Shown here: positions 11,225 to 23,942 of the stretch, in pieces
How positions within the stretch are numbered: the first letter of the stretch is position 1
Layout: each line of letters begins with the position of its first letter
Source: Boesenbergia rotunda
Lineage: Eukaryota > Streptophyta > Magnoliopsida > Zingiberales > Zingiberaceae
Reading direction: 5' to 3'
Assembly (NCBI GenBank): GCA_024364735.1
Contig: JAGFNQ010002611.1
Span: 53,109-117,108, forward strand
DNA length: 64,000 nt
The notes under the pieces: model-generated
What the model was told of the DNA's origin: nothing
What the model saw: the letters and a program-made list of their open reading frames with translations, nothing else
Database searches by the model: none
Made by a program: the position numbers and the translations under genes

Positions 11225-11744
11225 AAGTAAAAAAAAATTTTACTTCACTCTTTTATTAAATTAGTGCGGTGGTAATCGACAATTACTTCATTAAATTAAA
11301 ATTATATTGTAATAAAATATGATTATTTACTTCAATAATAAAATTTGATGGTGAAGTAATCGAAAATAAAATACTTCGACAATCAATGTAAAATGTGAAG
11401 TTACATATCATCTATTACTTCGTCGAATTACAAAACTACTAAAGCAATAGATATTTTTTTACTTCGACAACCAATTTAAACTGTAAAGTTATATATCATC
11501 GATTACTTCAGCATTTTACAAAACTAATGAAGTAAAAGATAAGTTTTTACTTCATAATCGGTCCAAATCTGAACCGGTTTGCCTCTTTGAATCGGTAAAA
11601 GACTTCGCAATTTTCATGGATATGACTTCAGTGATATGACGAAGTAAAATAATCCCTTTTTTACTTCACGTGCGTCTACTTCGGTAATTATCTATCTATG
11701 ACTTCGGTGAATATACGAAGTAAATTAAGGAAATTCTACTAGTG
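11225..11744 (-). repeat. CACTA right terminal and subterminal repeats
   Basis: Dense ACTTCG/CGAAGT and GAAGTAA words end at TAGTG (11740-11744), the complement of CACTA. The array is longer than the left one, which is common for CACTA elements. Confidence 0.75.
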
Positions 11745-12734
11745 GTGATAGTGACAACCGCATTAATGCTGTGAGACTGCCATAGCCGCCTGACACCCTG
11801 CCTAATATATCTCTTCTGTCCCTCCTTAACTCTTGGCGACTCTGCCAAGTAATGATTATGCCGGGGGGATTGTCTTCTGAATATTTGATAAGAAAGGCTC
11901 ATAATTGTTCGACCATTCCCGTGTGATCACGAGTACCTGACTTTGGACAACAGACTTTGAGGGGCTGACCTCGGGTGGCCGACCCCGAGTGTCCCGGCCT
12001 CGGGTGTCCTACCCTCCCATTCTGACCTCGGGTGACCGACCCCGAGTGTCCCGGCCTCGGGTGTCCGACCCCCCGTTCCGACCTCGGGTGACCGCCCCCG
12101 AGTGTCCCGGCCTCGGGTGTCCGACCCCCCCCCCTTCCGACCTCGGGTGGCCGCCCCCGAGTGTCCCAGCCTCGGGTGTCCGACCCCCCCGTTCCGACCT
12201 CGGGTGACCGACCCCGAATGCCCGACCCCGGGTGTCCTGATCTATTCACTGCCGGTTTAGATCGGCAATCGAACCCGACCGAGCTCCTGATCATTCTAAA
12301 AATCATACGCCCGGATCAGTGGGCGGGCACTACCAGCCATGGTCGAGCATTGCCAGCCGCGGCCAAGCACTGCCGGTCGTGAAAGTTCTCGTCGTCTCGA
12401 TGTTGGGCGAGCACTGAGGGGTGTAGCGGTGCTCGGCGCCGGCAGCCTCGCAATGTGAGTAAAGTAGAGAGAGAAGTGTGTGAAGTACTTGCACGTCGGA
12501 GGAGGAGAGATCGCCAATCCTCAGGATTGATTGTGCGGGAGGACGATTGGGATTGCGAACCCTATTTTCATCCCAAAGATAACAACTGAGAATAAATTTT
12601 CTATCGCTATTAGCGATAACCACAAAATAATCCGTTGTTACCTATATGTAATAAACCCTAAAATCGGCTAAATACTAACGGATCATTTAATACTATCGCT
12701 AATAACGACGGATAACATATTCGCCGTCGCTAAC
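11745..12734. repeat. Older LTR-like repeat right of the CACTA insertion
   Basis: This DNA continues the sequence interrupted by the CACTA element (junction at the GTG duplication). It includes the 56-bp array and then phrases such as AGCATTGCCAGCCGCGGCC and AAGCACTGCCGGTCG, similar to 7550-7620 on the other side. Near 12600-12730 the words CTATCGCTATTAGCGATA and CTATCGCTAATAACGACGG suggest another small element. No coding exons were seen. Confidence 0.4.
11967..12245. repeat. GC-rich tandem repeat, ~56-bp unit, about 5 copies
   Basis: A unit starting GACCTCGGGTGACCGACCCC repeats about five times, with copies differing by a few bases and by the length of a C-run (up to 11 C near 12126). It lies in the older repeat that hosts the CACTA element. 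Open frames on both strands here are by-products of the repeat. Confidence 0.9.
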
Positions 12735-13170
12735 ACCCTGTTTGGAAACCCTTTGAGTAAGGAATTGGAATTCAATTCCGGTCGGAATTGAATTCCAATT
12801 CTCATGTTTGGAATGAATTGTAAAAACAGAATTGAATTCAATTCAATTATTATATTTTACGATTTTATCCTGCGAGGATGGAGCCGGAGCAACTTTGTTT
12901 TGTTTTGTTTTGTTTTGTGAGGGGGTGATTTGGTAATTTAATTTGTTTAAGTGAAAGGAATTCAATTCCTTTCACAAATCACATGTGTTTAGGTGTGATT
13001 TGTTTTGAGGGATTTGAAAGGAATTGGAATTCAATTCCTTAGTAATTCTTTCCTGAAAATTACTAACAAACGATGAAATTAAATTCCTATTTTTAAAGGA
13101 ATTTCAATTCATTCTCATCTTATTAATTAAATTTCTATTTTTAAAGAAATTTCAATTCATTCCTTTCTAA
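12735..13170. repeat. MITE-like palindrome-rich repeat
   Basis: The word GGAATTGGAATTCAATTCC and its variants occur at about 12771, 12800, 12956 and 13018, each partly self-complementary, with GTTTGGAA words near both halves and a (TTTTG)n run at 12896-12916. This looks like a foldback or MITE-derived sequence, but I could not fix terminal inverted repeats or a TSD. Confidence 0.45.
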
Positions 13171-13670
13171 GTAAGTTAGTCACTAATTCATAATTTATTT
13201 TTAGTGATGCACACACGGCATGTATCACGCATCAAAGCCATTTTTAATATACAACTTCTAAATCATGTTCTACAAAGTTGTCATTATCTGTTTCAGGTCT
13301 CCGGTTGCAGTTTCATTATCGCGGTAGGAGTGGGATGCTCTTTCGTCGGTTCATACTGCTCGATCAATCAGTTGCTTGTTCATCGAAGAATCATAAACAA
13401 ACAAAAAGATGTTAAAAGCTTTTGTAAATATTAAAAGTGAAAGAAGACCATGGAGGAATTTAGAGAGTCGAGAAACCTTTGCGTCTACTCCTGAATTCTC
13501 CTTCGTCGATTTCACGTCGCGGACGACCGCCGTTGTTGTCCCGCCACCGGCACCTTTGCCGTCTTATTTAACGGCCTGCTCCCCTTTTGTATAACCTCGG
13601 TACTGGATACCCAGCACGCAGTTGAAGGAGACCGCGGGGGCGGAACAAACCCTAGTGGGAAGTGAGGAGG

Positions 13671-16076
13671 ATGAGGGGGTACGTGACTCTGCCGATCGTG
13701 CTCGTTCTTGCGGCAGTGGTGTACATCTACTTTACCACCGTGTTCGTGGTGATCGACGGGTGGCTGGGCCTGTCGACGGCGGCTGGGCTCGCCAACGCCG
13801 CTGCGCTCACGGTGCTCGCCCTCATGGCCCTGGTAACCTACGGGATGGCCGTCCTGAAGGACCCAGGCCGCGTTCCGTCAGGCTTCGGCCCGGATATTGA
13901 GGACGACGAGACCGCCATCCACGAAATCAAGAGGAAGGTACGTATCTCCTGTTCCTGAATCTTAAAGCATTGCTGATATTCACGCTGTTGGCTTAGATCT
14001 GTCTTTATTTTGAAAAAGGGCGTCCTTTCCCCCCTGATTTTCTATCAATTTGATCGTAGCTGGAAGGGAGCTCAGATCCCTTGTTTTTGGTGAAAATGTG
14101 TTCTTAAGCTAAATATTCTTCATAAAGTTACAACTGAACCTTAATGGTTATTTATTAATCTGAAGAAATTCAATCAAACAGTAGGATATCATTAGACATT
14201 TGCTAGTTCCCACTGCTTCATGTTCAACTAGTCGTGTCTGTATTCTGTGTAAAATTGTTCAAAATGGTTCGAGTGTTAGTTTTGCTCAAATGGAGCAGTA
14301 GATTCAATTTGTAAACATTTGATTCGCTCACATACTGACATACATCAAACTTCTGAGTTAACTAACATCTTATACAAATGCTGCATATATCTCAGCATCA
14401 AAGCTTGATATCATTGGATATTATTTCTGCAACGTAAAGCTTGGAAGTAGGTAATCATGAAAACTCTATAAATTGAAAAGTTGAAACAGAGAGATACTTC
14501 ATATTGAAAAGTTGATCCTGACATTATTCTTTTGTTGATCAGTAACCAACATATGCCATTTTGACTGCACAAAGATTATCTTAAATTGGACTTATTGTCC
14601 GTGTATTTTGCATGTTTATCAAGATGAAAATCTGATGTTTTCATAAGGATTTGACACCTTATCTAGCATACCGAGTCTTCAATTTTTAGCTGTTTAATGC
14701 CAATATTGTCAGTTTTATGAAAATTTCTTTAGAGGTAAGTTAAGCATATTTTTAGGTGGTTGTGTCATGGGTATTTATAGATGGATTATGATCCCTTATA
14801 TTGCTCATATTTCAATTGATGATAATTCCCCCCTCTCTGTGAGGATCGGGTGGTGTAATGTGTTTAAGGTAGCCTAGTGCTTCATCATTATCACTTGGGC
14901 CTTTATTTGTATAACACTTCCTATGTGCTTGTTGGTAAAGTTCCAACTCCCTGTTGGTATATTTCAGGCAATTATGTCTTTGCATATAATATTATTTTTA
15001 GGTTAACTGGGAGGAACTGACCTTTTTACCCACAAGTTTCTATCATAAATGAAGAAAATGATGCGTGACAGGGATTCATAGGGAAAGAAAAGTGAACCTA
15101 ATGGGCCCTTTCATATGAGCTCTAAATCTGAAATTGTAATCTTTTAGGGTGGGGATCTGAGATACTGCCAGAAGTGTTCACACTATAAGCCTCCACGTGC
15201 CCATCATTGTCGTACTTGTAAAAGATGTGTTCTACGAATGGTATGTGTACAAATTTCTCCATCTTGATTTCAGAACTTACTCTTTGCTTTTGATCTGATG
15301 CTTTAGGATCACCATTGTGTATGGATAAATAACTGCGTCGGTCATGAAAACTACAAAATTTTCTTTGTTTTTGTGCTCTATGGTGTGTCTGCATGCATCC
15401 ACTCTCTGGTATACTGTCGTATAGTTTATTTAACCTTCTGAACATAAACCCCATCATTTCTCCAGAATACTTTACAATGTTAATATAGGTTCTTCTTATC
15501 GCAAGTGCTTGCTATGAACTTCAAAAGGATCAACTACGGGATGGTGAATGCTTTAATAAGTCTTATGTAAGTTGCTTATAAACTCTGATGTTAATCCCTA
15601 AAGAAAGACAGTGCTTGATGTGTGATCAACTTGCCAGATCCTATGCGCAGCTATGCTGTGCCCTTTAACTGTCGCATTAAGCATCCTTTTGTTTTGGCAC
15701 ATCTACCTTATCCTACATAATAAGACTACAATCGAGGTACGAACTATTTGATTCTTCAAAATGATAAATGGTTCCACTAAGAACTTGTTTCTTTTGCAGT
15801 ACCACGAAGGAGTAAGGGCTATGTTGCTTGCAGAAAAAGTAGGCAACATCTATCGACATCCTTATGATGTTGGTTATTTGAGAACCTTGTTTCGGTAAGT
15901 ATCTTAGGATATGTATTATTATTGTAGGATAGCTGCATATGATTGATTGTGCTCACCAATTCCAGGTTCTGGGACCAAACGTCTTCTGTTGGATCTGTCC
16001 AGCATCAAAGCACATAGGTTCTGGTCTTCGATTTCGAACTGCATTCGACATTCCAGTATCTCGACCATCAGCTTGA
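13671..16076 (+). CDS. DHHC-type protein S-acyltransferase (PAT16-like), 7 exons, possible frameshift in exon 6
   Basis: The product palmitoylates cysteines of membrane-associated proteins. Exons read by splice sites and homology: 13671-13937, 15148-15240, 15307-15408, 15489-15566, 15638-15736, 15800-15894, 15966-16076. Exon 1 starts [20 protein letters not shown] with two membrane segments and DPGRVPS. Exons 2-3 hold the cysteine-rich domain ([23 protein letters not shown]) and the catalytic DHHC followed by [12 protein letters not shown]. Exons 3 and 5 carry two more membrane helices. Exon 6 includes [13 protein letters not shown] and HPYD; exon 7 reads [12 protein letters not shown] to FRTAFDIP. 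Exon lengths leave the exon 6-7 frame one base short: ENLVS then VLGPN is readable only if one base is missing near 15880. The start is the first ATG; the GC-rich first exon fits monocots. Confidence 0.88.
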
Positions 16077-16811
16077 GATACAAAAGGAACTTAAACTCTA
16101 TCTATTGTGAAATTTATGCTTCAGGCAATTGAGCTTGCTGATATTGCGTCTAAAAGCTCAAAAATCCTCAAGACACTGTCCGTGGTTCCAATTATCAACT
16201 TGCCTGTTGGAGAAAGAATGCGTATAGGCAATCTAGTAGGCGTTTGCACGCGTGCTTAAAAAAAAGGAAGAACAATCTCATGGATTTTTGTAATCAGGCG
16301 GTGTGATAAAATAAGATGTATGATTTGATGTAGAAATATTTTTGAGCTCTGTTTCAGATAGCTCCAACAGGCATTCGGAGAATCTGAGAAGGCATGAGCT
16401 CTCTAGGAGAAACCGGCAGTAACTATCGCTATAGATCTTAGAAAATCTGTAGATAATATTGGATATACTTTTTTATTTACACACAACTTCATGTACTCAT
16501 ATTTTCTAAAAATCTCAATTTTATATCGTGATAATTTGTTTTTTTTTTTAATCTAGATTCCAACTTTCTGAATCGATTATGATGATCAATTTAGGTCTAA
16601 GAAAAATTTTCTTTGGCCACCAAACTAAATTTGAAAAGGATAGATGAGTTCTGACAGACGGTTCAATATATTATGAGTGGTTTGAATGTTGAAGACGTAT
16701 GAGTTACTTTGTGTGAGTTTTGAATTCTCGTTGTATGTGAGTTTGTCTTACTATTGCATTGTACCCGAGGGACAAATAATTAGACATAATTGTTGTTATG
16801 TTTTTTAGACT
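16077..16811. other. 3' flank of the S-acyltransferase gene
   Basis: Presumed 3' UTR followed by AT-rich intergenic DNA up to the chromovirus target site (ACGTT, 16812-16816). I see no further exon of the upstream gene and no other gene. Confidence 0.5.
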
Positions 16812-16816
16812 ACGTT

Positions 16817-19727
16817 TGTCACGCCCCGAGGAGCTGCCCGTCCGATACCGACCGGACTGCCACTCCCTCGACCGACGGACAATTCAGAAACCTAACCTCT
16901 ACGACCACCTCAGATGATTGTACCACAGCCTATAGGGCTGGAACAACCGTCTGAAATCAACAAAAACGAAAACGACGACAAAAACTGCGTACCGGTACGA
17001 CTTACGACAAACACAACGCACAAGGGCCTCCACGGCACACAAAAGTACAACCAAATCGAATAAGAACACAGCGGAAGATAATAAAGCAAATACACAGTAC
17101 CGACACCCAAATACAGGGACTATAAGTCAAAGAAACATCTCGACGCAAGGTGATGGGACTGGCAGCTGGACCCTCCTGGCGATCAACCTGAAATAAAAAC
17201 AAGGAGCTACGGGGTGAGTTCATAGAACTCAGCTGATAACTCATATATATGCAGGATAGTCTAAGCTAGCAATAGAGATACAACTATCAAGATATCACAG
17301 GTACTATCCATACTAAATAAAGCAAATCCGAGAAGCAGAACAAACATACCAGCGATGCAGGGTCATCAAGACCATGAAAAAGGGTCTCCTGAATGTGCAT
17401 GTAAATCATGTGCAACAACCACATACAGCAATTGTAAAGAAATACGTATGCACATGGTGCAATGACATGGTCACCTCTGTCGCCGGTCAGACATCGTCAC
17501 CTGTATACGGGAGGAATCTGAGCGGGAAGCCAACCTCCGGCGTAGAGCTGTGACTCCATCCGTACTCGACCCATCCGGGAAGCCATCCCTACCCCGGGTA
17601 ATAGAGCGATCGAGTAGACGGTATGCTACCGGCGTAACACCCCTACCCCATGACCTACCCGGGTAGCCTTCTCTACCTCCGGTCATCATCCGTAGAACTG
17701 GGGGGATATCTCTATCTGAGTGTTACACCTACCCCATGTAGTATGGGGGAGAAAAGTCTCTCTCATCTCCTGGTATTAGGGCAACTCAAGGAGGGACCCC
17801 TGCCTGCTACCACGCTCCGATCCACTAACCCATGAGTGCTTGAGCGGAGCAGCACAGGGCATCCTACCCATACTCCGTCAACCACTACCCCATGAGTGGC
17901 CGTATGGGTAGGTCAGTATGACTGTCGACCTAGCCTACCCAACAATGGGCCCCTGGTCAACAGTGATGCAAGGTGCACGATGATGCATGACGTCAGTCAC
18001 CACAGCATCTACTATCTAATCCACCTACATCAACATGATATGCAAGGATCACATATAATTATGCACCATATCCTAAATCCTAGAGGGTATCAGTATCACA
18101 TATCAGGTCTAGTATATATATCATAGTAACGAAAAACAAATACACGCAAATAACACCCTATCGCTAATCCTAGCATATCAAGCATATAAAGCTGTGACTA
18201 TCTAGGAGATAAGTCAGAGGTACCCGCCTCCAATGTAATAGATAATAAGCGAAGAGAAACCCCCGTCTGAAATAATATCCGTCGCAAGTGGAGTCCAAAT
18301 CGTCAAATCAGTGTCCTGTACCATGAACATAAATTTAGCTATTTACAATAGTACCAATAGCTAAATTAATGCTAAACAATATTAGGATCTAACCCTAACT
18401 ATCACATATAACCCAAAACAGAACAACCCTAAACCAGACCAACCCCTCACGGCAACCTACCAAATCAGCACCAATCCACCATAATCGAATTCAAAAGTCC
18501 AACAGGTCAAGCACAAATCATTACACTCTTATCATCAGCAACCCTAATCAAAGAACTACACTCCAGAGGACTACGGTTACAGTCAACAGATCGAAATAAG
18601 AAAACACCAACAGAGGAATGACACAAACAACCCAAGTCAACGCATAGCACCATGAACAATTCACGGCAGTGATCAGAAACCAAAACACAAGCTTACGGTA
18701 GCAATCCGTAAAACCAAATCAAAACTCATGATACAGTCCTCACAACTGTGCAAATCCACCTAAACAGAACAATCCAACTATATGGCAAGGAAAACTGATC
18801 AGAACCACTTAATCCAAGATCTCAGAATCATCCTTAACAGAGTAAAACCAACATCCAAAATTAGAGACCAAGATTGATCAATAATTGACCAAGAACAGTA
18901 TAGCGAATTTCACCTACGAATCAAGCAATTCAACACACAATTACAAAGATTCCATCCCAAAGCTCTCAAATCGATCTTCACAGAACACTTAACAGAGCCA
19001 AGATCACAATACCCAACTCAACCCATTGACCTCATCCAATCGAAGCAGCAAATCCCCAAACCAATACAACAACGGAACCCTAGTTTACGCTAATAAACAA
19101 TCTCACGGTAGTTCCAAATCAAAATCGAAGTAAAACCACAAGGTAGAAACCTCAAGAACAAAACCAACAAAACATCCAAGCTAACTCATCCTTACCTGGT
19201 CGGATTCAACGACGAGGTGCTCAGTCGGTGACGCCAATCCCCTTCACCTCTTCCAAACTTCAAATCGAGTAGATCTGGATCTGTCAGAAGAAGTCAATCG
19301 CGATCTGCTCTAGACCCGAGCTACCTTCTTCCCCAAGGTCCTAGATCAGCCCCTCTGCGAACCCTAGATCAAGAACGCGACAAGATCACCGAGAAATTAG
19401 GGAAGAGGATTACAGAGATCGGGAAAACCCTCACCTGAACTCAATCCCTTTGCAGACCTCCGGCGGAGAGATCTGAGCGATCGCCGGCGCTCGTTGGAAC
19501 GATCGGCGGCAGTGGATCGAATACGGGGAAGAAGGAAGAAGAAGAACCGGAAGAGGGAGTTCGGCTGGCCTCGAGATCTGCCGATTGGAGAAGGAAAGGA
19601 AAGGAAAGTAAATAAAAAGGGCTGTCCTTTTATGATTAGCCCCCTCCAAGTTTAGCCAATCCCATAAGAGTCCCTAAGTTTAGGTGGCTTTGCTCTTAAG
19701 CCCTCAAATATTTTCCAAATGTTAACA
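16817..19727 (-). repeat. 3' LTR of the chromovirus (2911 bp)
   Basis: TG...CA bounded and collinear with 23959-26869 throughout. Apart from T19474 versus C26616, no difference was seen by eye. Open frames inside (for example near 17471-17689 and 19431-19649) recur identically in the other LTR and carry no recognisable domain. Confidence 0.96.
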
Positions 19728-19740
19728 TTCTCCCCCACTA
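19728..19740 (-). other. Polypurine tract
   Basis: The minus strand reads TAGTGGGGGAGAA immediately upstream of the 3' LTR. A purine run at this position primes plus-strand DNA synthesis in LTR retrotransposons. Confidence 0.85.
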
Positions 19741-19859
19741 ATAAAAATTTGGTCCCCAAATTTCGCTATCTAGTCACGTAAGGCACGATCATACAGTATA
19801 GAATACCATGCAAAAGGAGATGCAGTATAGATACTGAATGAAACAACTCTCACGTACCT

Positions 19860-21840
19860 CAAGCAAACAAGTGGGGGTAGCGAGCTCGGATGGTATCCTC
19901 CAGCTCCCAGGTCGCCTCGGCATCCGAGTGATGCTACCATCCGACCCTGACTAGCCGGATCGTCTTGTTACGTAGCTGGCGCTTCCGGAAACCCAAATCC
20001 GCACAGATACCTCCTCATAAGTACTATCAGACTGGAGCAAACAAGCACCTCGGATGATATGAGTGTGGAATCTGGCACATGACCTCTCGGCATGGATACA
20101 TGCTACACGTCGTGGACGCCGGTCAAAGACGGTCGAAGTGCTAAACGATAAGCTACAGCTCCCATCCTTTCTAGAATCTGGAACAGACCAATATACCGTG
20201 GAGCTAGCTTACTTCTGCGACCAAAATGTTTCACCCCTTTCATGGGTGAAACTCGATGGAAAACATGAGCACCCGTAGCAACCTCTATAGGTTTGTGCCT
20301 CCGGTCAACATAGCTTTTCTAGCTATCCTAACCCGCTACTAATCTCCGTTTGACAGTCCGTACTAACTCTGCCTCGTGCGGAACTCTCTGGGGTCCTAGC
20401 AGCTGAGTCTCGCCGACCTCATCCCAGAGGGTGAATGTCCTGCACGCCCTACCATACAACGCCTCAAACTGTACCATCTGTATCGTCGAATGGAAACCGT
20501 TGTTGTAGGCGAACTCTACTCAAATGCAAATGGTCCTCCCAACTACCCCCAAAGTCCATAACACGTGTCGTAAGTCCTCTAGAACCTAAACGGTACGCTC
20601 GGACTGCCATCTGTCAATAGACGAACAACTAAACCGAATCGCAGCTATGCACTTGTAGCTCGTAGGAGACTCCTACCAACTTCCAGAGTAATCCCTAAAA
20701 TCTAGTAATCTTCCTATCGTATATCTCTACTAAGTGATCTATCGAGTCCATTCTACGAATCACAGGAAGGTGCATAGATTTGATTAATCATTCAATGATC
20801 ACCCAAATCGACTTGTGTTGCCTCCATAAACCAACGTACTAGGCTTTCCCTCGTAAGGAAACCTTCGGAAGTAAGACCGCTAGTCTCTGACGCTCCCTGT
20901 GGGTTATGAGCCCACCGCGCTACCACTGCGTCAATCGACGTATCAATCATCTCGATACGAAGTCTCTCAATGTCCTTTACCCATGCTGTTCCGTCAACAG
21001 AAACATTTCGAATCCCTGTACACTCAGGTACATCCTGAGGATATCGTAAAAACTAAGTCAATACGCCTCCGAAGTAAATCTCCGGGACCGGAGCTAATCT
21101 CACGACCACATCACATATTACGGAATAAACTATTCCGTATACACCACGAGGACCCCTACGTCCAATGCCCTAAGGCTACTCTGCCTCGAACACACCGAGG
21201 GTAATAATCTCTAATCGGAGCACCCCTAATCTGATCGACAAAAGTATCCAATCATCCAAAGGTAACAACACGTGCTCATATACCCAGTCAAGAATACATC
21301 CGGATGTCGTCTACGAATAGTAATGGCGCATCCCAACATCCTAAGGGCACCAGACTCCAATCCACGTGGTGGCCAGATCATCGGTATGCCCGTACAACAT
21401 ACCAAGGGCATAACTGATCGAGGGATCATCATCTAACCATCGGCTACAACCAAACAACTAATCAACATCACCCATATCAAGGGTACTCAATCCTAGGATC
21501 ACTTGTGCCATATCTATAATCTGATCGTCCATATCCACAAGAAACCGCGTAGATTGGGTTAATCGATTAACGATCACCCAATTCACATCAAGCCCTCTCC
21601 GAGTCCTAAGTAAGTCCACGACAAGGTCCTTAATACCGGTTCTCATTTCCAACCATAAATTGGAATCGTCGTATAACCCAGCGAGTCTCTAAGATTCAAC
21701 CTTCATCTACTGACATACCAGATATCTAACCACTCCATCCGTGATGTCTTTCTCAAATCCATCCTCGATAACCTCTACCGATTATGGTCGAATCTCTTAG
21801 GTGTTACGCAACTAACACCAAATTCACCGCACCATATCCG
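19860..21840 (-). pseudogene. Decayed chromovirus pol: integrase and C-terminal end
   Basis: Minus-strand translation in shifting frames gives recognisable blocks. The integrase core has LRTRRGLDVNWVIVNRLTQS (about 21540-21610). Further on come VEFAYNNGFHSTIQ and LWDEVGETQLLGPQR (about 20420-20560). Next are VFHRVSPMKGVKHFG and KLAPRYIGLFQILER (about 20150-20270), and the end is DAEATWELEDTIRARYPHLF before a stop near 19860. Stops fall where the family has Gln, Arg or Trp codons, consistent with C-to-T and G-to-A change. Integrase would insert the cDNA; this copy cannot. Confidence 0.85.
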
Positions 21841-23942
21841 TTCCTAATTCTTGATGTATCATCAGAATATTAAACACGTACGACCTGTCTATGAGTCATG
21901 ATACCTCATAGGCTAGAACAACGTCAGACCAGTCGACTAACCATCGTCTCGTAACCCGATATACTCCAACTCTGCCCCCGAAAGCAGATAGAGACACTGT
22001 CTCTTAGGAGTATCCCAAAATAGTCGGGAAATAATTATTTATTTCCCGAATATCATCCTCAGTATTTTTCCCCCAAAGGAGACTCGGTCTCGTAAGTGAT
22101 TCGCCTCAGTGCAAATCAGAAATCCAAAGGTATCTTCTTGGTTATCCAACCAAGTACGAGCGGTAATCTCGTAAGGGCCAAGCAACTAGCCCGACACTCC
22201 TTTGGATCGGTACAAGTCACATCTGACTATATCTTTCTTGGTTAACTAACCAAGCATAATGAATCTGAGCTCAAAAGTCTTACGGGAATAGGATATCTCT
22301 ATCCTCTATCAACTGACATGATAAACAATCAATACCATTTCTGCTGCATCACAACAGATCATGTACTCCAGACATGTCATCTAGGATATCAATCCATAAC
22401 TGAGACTACTTGAGCGAAAGTAAGTTGACCTTGTACCGATCAAGTCAACCATGATATACAACCAACAATGGGTTGTTGTCTGAGTCGACCCTAAGTCCCC
22501 GACTCATCAGTCGACACTATCGGAGAATCAACATTCTCTGCTATACGTATGACACCACCATATGCCCGCCTATCTCTTCCATGGTCAAATATATGCTATA
22601 ATCAGATACTATAAATACGGACAGATGCAATAATGCAACGACAACAACTATGCTAAGATGCGTCAAGTGCACCTGATAGCAGTGACATGTGTCACTCTCT
22701 CGACATGCTCTAACTATCGCTATATCAAGTAGCCAGGAGACAGAACAACCTAGCACAAATGGTTGTTTAACCCAAAAAAAAACCCCCTATGCACAATGCA
22801 GGAGAAGCCAACGCACCAGGGCTATGCAAGATGCATGAATAGCCAACGCACCTGGGCTATGCGGAATGCATGAACAGCAAACCACCATTCACAAGCTCCA
22901 ATCGATTGTCGTCCGATTAAACCCTAGCTTCCTAACTCATCAGTCGGTACCATTGAAGAATCAATATTCTCCACTATACAATCGAATTCACCACGTGTCA
23001 TCCGATTATCTCCTTAGTCAACCTTGACCATAATGATGATTTGGAAAAGCTTGACTAGGTGTCAGTCGAGCTACTTCCAAGTCAATGGATACCCACCCTA
23101 ACATTATAGGAATCGATATCCAATCCCCCCTCAGGAAATATCCATCCAACCTATCCAAGGTAGAGTATACAAAAGTATACATGATACTCAAGAGATATAT
23201 ATCTACTATGATATACACCAAAATACCACAAAGATATATATCTATGAAAGTCATACTCATATTCCAGCTATATCGATCCTTTACTATCAGTTATAGTATA
23301 TAGCTAGTACTACACTTCCTGCATCAATGCAGGTCATGTACTCACTCGTACCCTCTAGGTCGCCTAACTCAGCACGAGCAACCAGAAGTCTAAAGCTCCC
23401 CGATAATAGGAGAATTCATCACTGTATTGATATGCAGTCTCAATATCTCACACAGTCGATAACAACTGATACTAGTATAAAACTGATATAGGACAGGAAT
23501 TCTATACATGAACTCCTTAACCTCTGATAGGTTATTGACAGGTTCGACCCTCGTCTTCCGACCATATATCGGTGATACTCGAGAATCAACGTTCTCTGCA
23601 TCCGAGACGAGTCGGCAACATGTCAACCAATCACCTATAATCGACTCCCAACATGGTCACAAATAAAACGGATCGACTACATGTCCTCCAGCCAAAATAT
23701 ATCTATGAGCACCTACCGATCAAGTATATATAAACCGATATACAATCCTATCATAATAAAGAAATATCTAACCTTACACTGAACAGTAGATACAAAGGAG
23801 GTAGATGAGATACGTCATATACCTCGTGTCGCCTGGAGAAGTCCCGTCGCCGCCATGTCCCAATCACGTCTATCGAGAAAACAACTCCGAAATAAAACTC
23901 GGAAAAACACCCACAAGACCAAAAGGTATCTCGCAACCTGGG
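21841..23942 (-). other. 5' interior of the chromovirus, no intact domain seen
   Basis: This should hold gag, protease and reverse transcriptase, but is too short for the full set and I recognised no zinc knuckle, protease or YVDD motif. A 35-bp unit starting GCCAACGCACC is duplicated at 22807 and 22842. Internal deletion plus sequence decay is the likely explanation. Confidence 0.5.

Larger units (their letters stand above)
7932..11744. mobile_element. CACTA (EnSpm/CMC) transposon carrying captured gene fragments
   Basis: The element starts CACTATGTGAATTTTATTC and ends, read inward on the minus strand, CACTAGTAGAATTTCCTTA. The matching CACTA termini are flanked on both sides by the 3-bp target duplication GTG (7929-7931 and 11745-11747). 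Both subterminal regions (about 7955-8190 and 11225-11725) are packed with ACTTCG/CGAAGT and TTACTTC motifs in both orientations, as expected for transposase-binding repeats. No transposase (TNP2-type) frame was found. The interior instead holds pieces of an HMGB gene, a UBP12/13-type gene and an Ulp1-like protease exon, so it is a non-autonomous, gene-capturing CACTA. Confidence 0.9.

Noticed and set aside
11899..12382. Pro/Arg/Gly-rich open frames on both strands
   Set aside because: Products of the 56-bp GC-rich tandem array; repetitive with no domain.
16910..19649. Small open frames repeated at 24052-26791
   Set aside because: They are the same sequence in the two chromovirus LTRs, not duplicated genes.
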